From NCBI RefSeq assembly GCF_002994615.1, contig NZ_PVNK01000158.1, positions 1 to 52,305 on the forward strand: a DNA stretch of 52,305 nt, written 5' to 3'. The translations under genes were made by a program, and so were the position numbers. Of this stretch, positions 35,731 through 43,604 are shown piece after piece. Under the pieces are notes generated by a model, which saw nothing but the letters and a program-made list of their open reading frames with translations, searched no databases and was not told where the DNA came from. This stretch comes from Enhygromyxa salina (GTDB lineage: Bacteria; Myxococcota_A; Polyangia; Nannocystales; Nannocystaceae). Every line of letters begins with the position of its first letter. Within the stretch, counting starts at the first letter, position 1.

Positions 35731-37557
35731 GTGTCCGCCCGTCGCGCCCTCACACCGCTCCTGGTCCTGATCGCGTTCGTCTGCGCGCTGGCGAGTCCGG
35801 CCACGGCGCGCGCTGGCGAGGGCGAGGGCGAACCCGGGGTCCTCGAGCAGAGCGTCGACAAGGCCTTCGGGGTCGTGGTCAAGGGCCTGACCAAGGTCCT
35901 GTTCGCGCCGGTGTTCGCCGACAGCGAGTCGGTGACCACGCTCGAGTTCATCGACGAGGTCGACGAGATCGAGGCGCTGGTCGCCCAGATCGAGGCCAAG
36001 GACTTCGCGGTTCAAAACGCCAGCTTGACGCTGACGGTCCCGGCCTCGGAGCTGACGCCCGAGACCGCCAAGGCGCTCGAGGCCGAGCTCGGCGCGGCCG
36101 TGGTCCCGAGCGCGCCCAAGGGCACCCGGACCTTCAAGGTGGTGCGGAGCGAGGACGCGCGCGAGACGACGCTCGAGGCCAAGACCGGCGGCGTCCCGAT
36201 CATCGCGCTGTGGCTGGTCCTGGGCGCGGTGTTCTTCACGGTCCGGATGGGCTTCATCAACCTGCGAGCCTTCCGCCACGCGATCGACGTGGTCCGCGGG
36301 CGCTACGACAACCCCGACGACGAGGGCGAGGTCTCCCACTTCCAGGCCCTGGCCTCGGCGCTGTCGGCCACGGTCGGCCTCGGCAACATCGCCGGTGTCG
36401 CGCTCGCGGTCGCAATGGGCGGGCCGGGGGCGATCTTCTGGATGATCATCGCGGGCTTCTTGGGCATGTCCTCGAAGTTCGTCGAGTGCACGCTGGCGCA
36501 GGTCTATCGCAAGACCCGCCCCGATGGCCGCGTGCTCGGCGGGCCGATGTCCTACCTCGACGAGGGCCTGAGCGAGAAGGGCATGAAGCCGCTCGGCAAG
36601 ATCCTGGCGGTCATGTTCGCGATCTTGTGCATCGGCGGCTCGTTCGGCGGCGGCAACACCTTTCAGGTCAGCCAGTCGCTGGGCATCTTGCGCACGCAGA
36701 TCCCGGTGTTCGACAGCATGCCGTGGCTCTACGGGCTGGTGATGGCGGTCGCGGTCGGGATCGTGATCCTCGGCGGGATCAAACGGATCGCGGCCACGGC
36801 CGAGAAGATCGTGCCGCTGATGTGCGGGGTCTATGTCCTCGCCTGCCTGTTCATCCTGGTCATGAACATCGGCGCGATCCCGAGCGCGTGCGTGCGCATC
36901 GTGTCCGAGGCGTTCACGCCGATGGCCGGGTTCGGCGGCTTCGTCGGCGTCTTGGTCACGGGCATCCGCCGGGCGGTGTTCTCGAACGAGGCCGGCGTCG
37001 GCTCGGCCTCGATCGCCCACTCGGCGGCCAAGACCGAGTACCCCGTGCGCGAGGGCATCGTCGCGCTGCTCGAGCCCTTCATCGACACGATCGTCGTGTG
37101 CACGATGACCGGGCTCGTCATCGTGATCACGGGCGCGTTCGAGAACCCCGACAACTACGACGTGATCGCCAACGCCGAGGGCGCCGCGCTGACCGCCCGG
37201 GCGATGGGCGGCGAGATCGTGTGGTTCCCCTGGGTCCTGACGATCGCGGTCGTGCTGTTCGCCTACTCGACGATGATCTCGTGGTCCTACTACGGCGAGC
37301 GCTGCTTCGTGTACCTGTTCGGCGATCGGGCCTCGACGACCTACAAGATCATCTACGTGGTCTTCGTGTTCCTCGGCTCGATCATCACGGCCGGCAACAT
37401 CCTCAACTTCGGCGACCTCATGATCTTGTCGATGGGCCTCCCCAACATCTTGGGCCTGGTCCTGCTCAGCGGGGCGGTCAAGAAGCGGCTCGACGCGTAC
37501 ATGGGCAAGCTGCGCAGCGGCGAGATGAAGCGCTACGAGCCCGACGGGGCCAAGTGA
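35731..37557 (+). CDS. sodium:alanine symporter (AGCS family) with exported N-terminal insert
   Basis: From GTG 35731 the protein has 608 residues, about 130 more than the usual AGCS length. Residues 155-600 are the standard transporter: VPIIALWLVLGAVFFTVRMGFINLRAFRHA, SALSATVGLGNIAGVALAVAMGGPGAIFWM, GPMSYLDEGL, SFGGGNTFQVSQS, NEAGVGSASIAHSAAKTEYPVREG and about ten membrane segments. It imports alanine/glycine-type amino acids with Na+. Unusually, residues 1-28 look like a cleavable signal (LLVLIAFVCALASPATARA) and 62-152 form a soluble alpha/beta segment before the first membrane helix. The stop overlaps the start of the dehydrogenase gene (GTGA), suggesting import coupled to deamination. 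Confidence 0.88.
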   Translation: MSARRALTPLLVLIAFVCALASPATARAGEGEGEPGVLEQSVDKAFGVVVKGLTKVLFAPVFADSESVTTLEFIDEVDEIEALVAQIEAKDFAVQNASLTLTVPASELTPETAKALEAELGAAVVPSAPKGTRTFKVVRSEDARETTLEAKTGGVPIIALWLVLGAVFFTVRMGFINLRAFRHAIDVVRGRYDNPDDEGEVSHFQALASALSATVGLGNIAGVALAVAMGGPGAIFWMIIAGFLGMSSKFVECTLAQVYRKTRPDGRVLGGPMSYLDEGLSEKGMKPLGKILAVMFAILCIGGSFGGGNTFQVSQSLGILRTQIPVFDSMPWLYGLVMAVAVGIVILGGIKRIAATAEKIVPLMCGVYVLACLFILVMNIGAIPSACVRIVSEAFTPMAGFGGFVGVLVTGIRRAVFSNEAGVGSASIAHSAAKTEYPVREGIVALLEPFIDTIVVCTMTGLVIVITGAFENPDNYDVIANAEGAALTARAMGGEIVWFPWVLTIAVVLFAYSTMISWSYYGERCFVYLFGDRASTTYKIIYVVFVFLGSIITAGNILNFGDLMILSMGLPNILGLVLLSGAVKKRLDAYMGKLRSGEMKRYEPDGAK

Positions 37558-38588
37558 GCCTGTTTGGCGACGCGGGCGAGCCGGGCGCGAACTGGCAGCG
37601 CGTCGTCGCCGTGCAAGACGCCGCCTCGGGGCTGCGCGCGATCGTGGTCCTGCACAGCCTCGCGCGCGGGCCCGCGTTTGGCGGGGTCCGGCGCCTGGCC
37701 TACGCCGACGAGCACGCCGGGCTCGCCGACGCCAAGCGCCTGGCCGAGGCGATGAGCTTCAAGTGTGCGCTGGCCGGGCTGCCCGCGGGCGGCGGCAAGA
37801 CCGTGATCTTCGATCGGCCCGAGCTCGCGCGTGAAGCTGCCTACGAGGCGCTGGGGCGTATGATCGAGCGGCTAGGAGGGGACTACGTGTGCGGGCCCGA
37901 CATCGGCACGGGCGCCGTGGAGCTCGCGGCGCTGCGCCGGGCGACGCGCTGGGTCAACCCTGCGCCCAACGACGCCGGTCGCTCGACGGCCGCGGGCGTG
38001 CTCGCCGGGCTCCGCGGGCTCTCGCGCGTGGTGTTCGGCGATGAGGGGATCGGCGGCCGGCGCTACGTCATCCAGGGGCTGGGCGCGGTTGGATCGGCGC
38101 TGGCGCGCGCGCTGGTTGGCGCGGGGGCGTCCGTCGCGGGCTGGGATCCCAACCCGGGCGCGCGGGCGCGGGCGGCCGCGATCGGCGTCGAGCTCCTCGG
38201 TGAGGATGAGCTGCTGCGAGCGCCCTGCGACGTGTTCATGCCTTGCGCCCTCGGGCGCACGCTCACCCGCGAGGTCTGCGAGGCCGCCAAATGGCGGGCT
38301 GTCTGTGGCTCGGCCAACAACCAGCTCGGCGACGCAGAGGCGGCCAGCGTGCTCCATCGGCGCGGCGTCGCGTGGGCCCCGGACGTCGTCGTCAACGCAG
38401 GCGCGGTGATCGAGGGGGTCGAGACCACGCTGGGACCGGGCGAGGGCGCACGCGAGCGGGTCGCGTCGGCGATCGAGGCGATCGCCGATCGCTGCGCCGC
38501 GCTGCTCGAGCGCGCGCGCGATGAAGATCGCAGCCCCGCGCAGGTCGCGATCGCGGCCGCGAGGGTGGCGCTGGCGCAGGTCGAGTGA
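37554..38588 (+). CDS. Glu/Leu/Phe/Val dehydrogenase (leucine dehydrogenase-like)
   Basis: The 344-residue protein starts at GTG 37554, overlapping the symporter stop. It matches amino-acid dehydrogenases of the leucine dehydrogenase type: FGGVRRLAYAD, substrate lysine Lys70 in MSFKCALAGLPAGGGK and catalytic Lys82 at the end of that motif, the dinucleotide fingerprint GLGAVG, and CGSANNQLGD near the C terminus. It oxidatively deaminates a hydrophobic or small amino acid to the 2-oxo acid with NAD. The exact substrate is uncertain. Coupling to an AGCS symporter suggests alanine- or branched-chain-type substrates in catabolism. Confidence 0.9.
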   Translation: MSLFGDAGEPGANWQRVVAVQDAASGLRAIVVLHSLARGPAFGGVRRLAYADEHAGLADAKRLAEAMSFKCALAGLPAGGGKTVIFDRPELAREAAYEALGRMIERLGGDYVCGPDIGTGAVELAALRRATRWVNPAPNDAGRSTAAGVLAGLRGLSRVVFGDEGIGGRRYVIQGLGAVGSALARALVGAGASVAGWDPNPGARARAAAIGVELLGEDELLRAPCDVFMPCALGRTLTREVCEAAKWRAVCGSANNQLGDAEAASVLHRRGVAWAPDVVVNAGAVIEGVETTLGPGEGARERVASAIEAIADRCAALLERARDEDRSPAQVAIAAARVALAQVE

Positions 38589-38768
38589 GCCGCCTGACAC
38601 GCGCGCGAGCCGAGGGCGAGCTTCTCGGGGATGGACCGCAGGCGCTTGACGCCGAGCATCGCCTCGAGGTCGGCGACGCGATGTCCGACGAGCCGTTTGG
38701 TGCAGCGAAGGGCGCGGGAGCGGGCGCGGTCGCTGGTCGAGGCGGCGGCGAGACAGTAACCTCGGCCC
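38589..38768. other. 180-bp spacer with possible decayed antisense coding remnant
   Basis: The plus-strand frame (GTG 38585 to 38776) has moderate third-position G/C. The minus strand has one frame with very high third-position G/C and protein-like sequence (CTKRLVGHRVADLEAMLGVK), but no stop before it runs antisense through the dehydrogenase gene and no clear start. It may be a remnant of a displaced gene, or chance. Confidence 0.3.
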
Positions 38769-39800
38769 GTGGCTGACAAGCCCGCGATCTCGCTCGCGCG
38801 ACTCGACAAGCGCTTCCGGGTCAGCGAGCGCGAGCCCGGGCTGTGGCCGGCGCTGCGGGCCCTGTTTCGGCGCGAGTGGGTCGAGGTCGAGGCTGTCCGC
38901 GAGCTGTCCTTCGACATCGCCCGCGGCGAGCGGGTTGGGTTCTTGGGTCCCAACGGGGCCGGCAAGACCACGACCCTCAAGATGCTCGCGGGGCTGCTCC
39001 ACCCGAGCGGCGGCCGGGCCGAGGTCCTCGGCTTCGAGCCCGCGCGGCGGCGGCCGGAATTTCTGCGCCGGGTGGCCCTGGTCATGGGCCAGAAGCGTCA
39101 GCTCAGCTGGGACCTGCCCGCGCTCGACACCTTCGAGCTCAACCGCGTGGTCTTCGACGTGCCCCGCGGGCTCTATGCCGAGCGCCTCGACGAGATGGTC
39201 GAACTCCTCGACATCGGCGAGGTCGTGCGCAGGCCGGTCCGGACGCTCTCGCTCGGCGAGCGGATGAAGTGCGAGCTGGTCGCGGCGCTGCTCCACGGGC
39301 CCGAGGTCCTGTTCCTCGACGAGCCGACGATCGGCATGGACGTGGCGATGCAGCTCGCTATCCGCGAGTTCATCCGCGAGTATCACCGTCGCCACGGCGC
39401 GACCCTGATCCTGACCAGCCACTACATGGAAGACGTCGCCGCGCTGTGCGAGCGGATTTTGGTCATCGACGAGGGCCGCCTGCGCTTCGACGGCAGCATC
39501 GACGCGCTCGTCCGCCGGATCCGCCCGCTGCGGCGCGTGGCGATCCGCAGCGGGGCGGCCCTCGACGATGCGACGCGAACAGGGCTCGGGGCTCTCGGGC
39601 AGCTGGCCGACGCGGGGCCCTCGCGCGTGGCCCTCGACGTCGCGCCCGCGCGCGTGCCCGAGGTCGTGGCTCGGCTGCTCGCGCTGCCGGGGGCCCGCGA
39701 TCTCGAGGTTCAGGACGCGCCGCTCGAAGAGGTCATGCGCGAGCTGTTCTCGCGCCGCGGGGAGCTCGACGCGGGACCAGGCGAGGAGGGCGCCAGGTGA
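38769..39800 (+). CDS. ABC-2 type exporter ATP-binding protein
   Basis: The 343-residue protein has Walker A GPNGAGKTT, signature LSLGERMKCELVAALLHGPEVLFLDEPTIGMD and an H-loop (LTSHYMED). The Q-loop region (MGQKRQLSWDLPALDTFEL) matches the uncharacterised group COG4586, whose members pair with two permeases, as here. A C-terminal region of about 80 residues follows the nucleotide-binding domain. It starts at GTG 38769; its stop overlaps the first permease (GTGA). Cargo is unknown; drug or lipid export is family-level speculation. Confidence 0.92.
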   Translation: MADKPAISLARLDKRFRVSEREPGLWPALRALFRREWVEVEAVRELSFDIARGERVGFLGPNGAGKTTTLKMLAGLLHPSGGRAEVLGFEPARRRPEFLRRVALVMGQKRQLSWDLPALDTFELNRVVFDVPRGLYAERLDEMVELLDIGEVVRRPVRTLSLGERMKCELVAALLHGPEVLFLDEPTIGMDVAMQLAIREFIREYHRRHGATLILTSHYMEDVAALCERILVIDEGRLRFDGSIDALVRRIRPLRRVAIRSGAALDDATRTGLGALGQLADAGPSRVALDVAPARVPEVVARLLALPGARDLEVQDAPLEEVMRELFSRRGELDAGPGEEGAR

Positions 39801-40606
39801 GCGCGAGCGGCCGAGGTCGGCGCAGCAAGGTCGCGGCGCTGTGGCGTCTGGGCGTGGCCGAGGCGAGCGCCTACCGGGCCTCGCTGCTGGTCTGGGTCCT
39901 CGCGACCACGCTCCCGCTGATCAGCCTGGTCCTGTGGCGCGCGCTGGCCGAGAGCGGTCCGATCGGCGACTACGATCAGCACGGCTTCGACAGCTACTTC
40001 ATCGCGGCCTTCGTCGTCCGCCAGCTCAGCGCCTCGTGGGTCGTGTGGGATCTGGATCGCCAGATCCGAACCGGTGAGCTCAGCGCGCTGCTCATGCGCC
40101 CGGTCCACCCGGTCCTGCACCACGCGATGACCAACCTCTCGGCGCTGCCGCTGCGGACGGCCCTGGCCGCGCCGGTCGGGCTCGCGGTCTTGCTCGCAAC
40201 CGGCGGCATCTCGATCACCGAGGATCCCGCGATGCTCGCGCTGGTCGTGCCGGTTTTGGCGCTCGCGTGGGCGATCAATTTCGTGACCCAGCTGGCGATC
40301 GGCTGCCTGGCGTTTTGGCTGACGAAGGCCGCGGCGCTCTACGACGTGTGGCTCGGGGCCTACGTCGTGCTCGCTGGCTATCTGGTCCCGACCAGCTTGT
40401 TCCCCGCGGGCCTGGCCGAGGTCGCGCGGATGTTGCCCTTTCACGCGGCGCTCGGGTTCCCGGTCGAGCTCCTGATCGGTCGTCTGTCGGTCGCCGAGGC
40501 GGTGGCCGGGATCGGCCTGCAGCTCGTGTGGCTGGTCGCGCTCGGGGCCCTCGCTGCGCTGGCCTGGCGCTGGGGGCTGCGGGCCTACGGAGCTTTCGGC
40601 GCATGA
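39797..40606 (+). CDS. ABC-2 family permease 1 (COG4587-like)
   Basis: The 269-residue membrane protein has about six transmembrane segments (SLLVWVLATTLPLISLVLW, FIAAFVVRQLSASWVVWDL, ALAAPVGLAVLLATG, MLALVVPVLALAWAINFVTQLAIGCLAFWL, YVVLAGYLVPTSLF, LVWLVALGALAALAW). The phrase DLDRQIRTGELSALLMRPVHPV is typical of this ABC-2 group. It starts at GTG, overlapping the ATPase stop, and lies 10 bp before the second permease. It should form a heterodimeric channel with it. Confidence 0.88.
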   Translation: MSASGRGRRSKVAALWRLGVAEASAYRASLLVWVLATTLPLISLVLWRALAESGPIGDYDQHGFDSYFIAAFVVRQLSASWVVWDLDRQIRTGELSALLMRPVHPVLHHAMTNLSALPLRTALAAPVGLAVLLATGGISITEDPAMLALVVPVLALAWAINFVTQLAIGCLAFWLTKAAALYDVWLGAYVVLAGYLVPTSLFPAGLAEVARMLPFHAALGFPVELLIGRLSVAEAVAGIGLQLVWLVALGALAALAWRWGLRAYGAFGA

Positions 40607-40616
40607 CGGAGGGAGC

Positions 40617-41441
40617 ATGAGCTCGGCAGGGCAGGGCTTCGAGCATGGCGCGCTGAGGCGGCACCTGGCGCTCGTCGGCGCGCAGCTGCGGGTGTCGACC
40701 CTCGCGGCGCTCGAGTATCGGGTTGGCTTTTGGACCGAGGGCGTGGTCGGCCTGGCCTGGAGCCTCGGCGGCTTGGTGCCGCTGATCGTCGCGCTCGAGC
40801 ACCGTGACGACGTGGCGGGTTGGGGTCCGTGGGAGATCGTGCTGCTGACCGGCTTCTTCCTGATCATCTCGGGCGTGTTTGCGAGCGCGGTCCAGCCGGC
40901 GGTGTCCGAGTCGATGGCCAAGATCCGGACCGGCACCCTCGACTATCTGCTCTTGCGCCCCGTCGATGGCCTGGTCTCGTGTCTGTCGGCGGCGTTCGAA
41001 CCCTGGAGCCTGATCGAGGTCCTGACGGGGGTCGTGCTCGCGGTCGTCGCTACGATCCAGCTCGAGCTGACGCCGAGCGCCGGGCAGCTCGGCGTGCTCG
41101 CGCTCGTGCTCGCGTGCGGGCTGGTGTCGCTCTACGCCCTCGGCGTGCTGATCCTCAGCGCCAGCTTCCGCGCGCTCGAGCTTCAGAACCTGACCTTCTT
41201 GATGGAGACGCTGCTGGACTTCGCCCACTGGCCGATCTCGGTGTTTCGGGGCCCCCTCAAGCTGGTCTTCACCTTCGTCGTGCCCTTCGCGGTCATGACC
41301 AGCTACCCCGCGCAGAGTCTCAGCGGCGCGCTCGGGGCGTCGGAGGTGCTCGGGGCCGTGGTCACGGCGCTGGCCCTGGCCGCGATCGCCCGCCTGGCCT
41401 GGCGCCGAGCCCTGCGCGGGTACACATCCGCGTCGAGCTGA
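40617..41441 (+). CDS. ABC-2 family permease 2 (COG3694-like)
   Basis: The 274-residue membrane protein resembles permease 1 in layout (EYRVGFWTEGVVGLAWSLGGLVPLIVAL, MAKIRTGTLDYLLLRPVDGLV, LVFTFVVPFAVMTSYPAQSL). It starts at ATG 40617, preceded by GGAGGGA. With the ATPase it completes a three-gene ABC-2 exporter. The lipoprotein gene at 41444 begins only 2 bp after its stop and may belong to the same operon. Confidence 0.88.
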   Translation: MSSAGQGFEHGALRRHLALVGAQLRVSTLAALEYRVGFWTEGVVGLAWSLGGLVPLIVALEHRDDVAGWGPWEIVLLTGFFLIISGVFASAVQPAVSESMAKIRTGTLDYLLLRPVDGLVSCLSAAFEPWSLIEVLTGVVLAVVATIQLELTPSAGQLGVLALVLACGLVSLYALGVLILSASFRALELQNLTFLMETLLDFAHWPISVFRGPLKLVFTFVVPFAVMTSYPAQSLSGALGASEVLGAVVTALALAAIARLAWRRALRGYTSASS

Positions 41442-41443
41442 GT

Positions 41444-42229
41444 ATGATGGTCGTGATGAGCGTGCGGATTCGCGAACTAGCGACCTGTGTCGCTTCTTGT
41501 GCGGTATTGCTGCCGGCCGGCTGTCGGCGGGCGCCTGCCGAGCTCACCGTCGATCCCGAGGCTGGCGGCGAGCCGGTCGTCGACACGCCCGCGCCCGACT
41601 GCGACTGCGAGGCGGCGCAGGCCTCGTCGCGGCCCAAGCCCGGCTCGAGCGGCGACGCCGAGGCACCGGTCGTGCTCGGGGCCCGCTTCGTCGCGCGCGA
41701 TCGCGTGCAGCTGACCTTCAGCGAGGGCCTCGCCCCGACCGAGTCGGTCAACCCGCGCCAGTTTCGGCTGAGCATGGCCTACTCGATGCTCGACTACGGA
41801 TCGGGCTACGCCACGGGCTACTACTACGACCTCGCGGGCAGCGATAACTACGAGCTGCCGTTCGTCGTGACCTCGCTCGAGGGCTACGAGGATCGGCCCG
41901 AGGTCCTGGCGCTGACCCTCAGTCGCCCCGTGCCCGTCGAGCTGTGCGCCGACATCGAAGACATGCGCGCCGACCTGGTCGACTCGGTCGATTCGGGTGG
42001 GCGCGGGCAGGTGGGCTTGTTCCTGCACTACACGACGCGCGGGAGCGTCGGGATCCGTGATCTGGCCGAGAACCCGCTCGGCGACATGGGCGGCGAGTGG
42101 GCGCTGCACTTCGGCGCGCGGCACAAGACCATGTACGGAACCGAGCCGGTCATGCGCCTCGATCTGCTCGTCGAGCTCGCGTGCCCCGACGAGCGCATGG
42201 GCATGTCAGCCCCACCCGGCCCGGGGTAG
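41444..42229 (+). CDS. lipoprotein with SbsA-type Ig-like domain
   Basis: From ATG 41444 (an internal ATG at 41456 is also possible) the protein has 261 residues. A signal with lipobox LLPAGC is followed by a Pro/Ala linker with the pair CDCE. The domain around VVLGARFVARDRVQLTFSEGLAPTESVNPRQFRLS matches the SbsA/Big_5 Ig-like pattern. The remainder is beta-rich with no recognised motif. It is adjacent to and probably cotranscribed with the ABC-2 exporter genes; surface attachment is likely, function unknown. Confidence 0.75.
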   Translation: MMVVMSVRIRELATCVASCAVLLPAGCRRAPAELTVDPEAGGEPVVDTPAPDCDCEAAQASSRPKPGSSGDAEAPVVLGARFVARDRVQLTFSEGLAPTESVNPRQFRLSMAYSMLDYGSGYATGYYYDLAGSDNYELPFVVTSLEGYEDRPEVLALTLSRPVPVELCADIEDMRADLVDSVDSGGRGQVGLFLHYTTRGSVGIRDLAENPLGDMGGEWALHFGARHKTMYGTEPVMRLDLLVELACPDERMGMSAPPGPG

Positions 42230-42232
42230 GTG

Positions 42233-42252
42233 TTTTGACCCCCGCAGCCGTC
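42233..42252. repeat. 20-bp remnant of repeat family A
   Basis: TTTTGACCCCCGCAGCCGTC matches the right end of the 140-bp unit at 1-280 with one substitution (GCAGCC for GCGGCC). It lies in the 58-bp gap between two converging genes, as the intact copy at 33490-33712 does. Confidence 0.6.
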
Positions 42253-42287
42253 CTGCACGTTCGTGGGTTGGTTTGAGCTGCGCCGCT

Positions 42288-43604
42288 CTAGCGGGTGTTG
42301 GCGAGTAGGCCCTCGATGATCGTGCGGCTGCGGTGGCCCCAGATCGGGTGCGGGACTCGGCAGGCTTCGTCGGCGAGGGCGTTGGCGGCCAGCGAGGTCG
42401 TGGTCTGCTCGCGCTCGGCGCGGGCGAGGATCCGTTTGGTGACGACGAAGACCGCGTTGTCCCAGTCGCGCGAGAAGTGGCGCTCGATCGCGGGGTCGTC
42501 GGGCAGGTTGCCGTACTGCTCGTTGGCGCAATTGACGATGCCCATCCGGTTGGCGACGAAGTCGGGCACGTAGATGATCCCGCGCTCGGCCAGCGCTCGG
42601 TCGTCGCGGCGATCATCGAGGAGCTGGTTGTTGGCCGCGCCGCAGACGATCGGGGCCTGGATCATCGGGATCGTCTCGGGCCCGAGCACGCCGCCGAGGG
42701 CGTTGGGCGCGAGCACGTCGCAGGGCTCGGCGAAGATCGCCAGGTCGCCGGGCGCGGCGTGGCGGATCTCGACCCGGTCCCCCGCGTGCGCGAAGCGATC
42801 GCGGACCTGCTCGCAGCGCGCGGCGCAGATGTCGGTCGCGATGACGCGGCCGACCTCGCGCTCGAGCAGCTCGCCGATCATGTAGCTGGCGACGTTGCCC
42901 GCGCCCTGCATTGCGATCGTCTTGCCCGCGATCGTGCCGCGACTAGTGTGGGCGAGGGCGCCCTCGATCGCACACACGACGCCCTTGGCGGTCGCCGGGG
43001 AGGGGTTGCCGCTGCCGCCGACGCTCGCGGGCACGCAGGTCGCAAAGCGGGTCGTCTCGAACACCGCGGCGAGATCCTCGGGCCTCGTCCCGACGTCCTC
43101 GGCGGTCACGTAGACGCCGCGCAGGGAGGTCGTGAACGCGCCGTACTCACGGTAGAGCGCGCGTCGGTAGCCGGGGTCTGCGTGGCGATCACCACGCTGG
43201 CGCGCGATCACACCCTTGCCGCCGCCCCACCACAGGCCCGCGAGCGCGTTCTTGCGGCTCATGCCCAGCGACAGGCGGAGGCCGTCACGGATCAGCGCCT
43301 CGAGCCGCGGGTAGGGCCACTGGCGGAGGCCGCCGGCGGCCTGACCCCGGACGGTCTTGTGTACGACGGCGGTCATGAGCGCGCCGGTCTCGGGGCCGAC
43401 CGCCATGAACACGCCCTCGTGCTCGTGAAAGTCACGCTCGTCGGCGCCGAGCCAGCTGGCGAGCTCGTCGAGCCACGGCGCGCTCGCGACCACGCGGCGG
43501 GCGTCGTGGTCCCAGGTCAGGTACGCGCGGCCGCCCTCGTCGCGCAGGCGGGCGGCGAAGCGCTCGGGCTCTAGGTCGAGCAAGTCGGCCCGCGCGGCGC
43601 TCAT
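42288..43604 (-). CDS. Glu/Leu/Phe/Val dehydrogenase family protein (second)
   Basis: The 438-residue protein has the core of the family: Lys118 and Lys130 in MSRKNALAGLWWGGGK, the loop VTAEDVGTRPEDLA, ATAKGVVCAIEGAL, the dinucleotide fingerprint GAGNVA, and CGAANNQLLDD. It is longer than leucine dehydrogenases and differs strongly from the one at 37554 (N-terminal region LDLEPERFAARLRDEGGRAYLTWDHD). Substrate unknown; a glutamate- or valine-type dehydrogenase is possible. Its ATG overlaps the upstream gene's stop (ATGA), so the two are coupled. Confidence 0.85.
   Translation of the reverse strand: MSAARADLLDLEPERFAARLRDEGGRAYLTWDHDARRVVASAPWLDELASWLGADERDFHEHEGVFMAVGPETGALMTAVVHKTVRGQAAGGLRQWPYPRLEALIRDGLRLSLGMSRKNALAGLWWGGGKGVIARQRGDRHADPGYRRALYREYGAFTTSLRGVYVTAEDVGTRPEDLAAVFETTRFATCVPASVGGSGNPSPATAKGVVCAIEGALAHTSRGTIAGKTIAMQGAGNVASYMIGELLEREVGRVIATDICAARCEQVRDRFAHAGDRVEIRHAAPGDLAIFAEPCDVLAPNALGGVLGPETIPMIQAPIVCGAANNQLLDDRRDDRALAERGIIYVPDFVANRMGIVNCANEQYGNLPDDPAIERHFSRDWDNAVFVVTKRILARAEREQTTTSLAANALADEACRVPHPIWGHRSRTIIEGLLANTR

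Noticed and set aside
35659..37020. N-terminal extension of the DUF481-like protein on the minus strand
   Set aside because: It runs antisense through the symporter gene; the GTG at 35658 gives a proper signal peptide.
36210..37553. Plus-strand extension upstream of the leucine dehydrogenase-like gene
   Set aside because: It is an out-of-frame shadow of the symporter; the dehydrogenase starts at the GTG overlapping the symporter stop.
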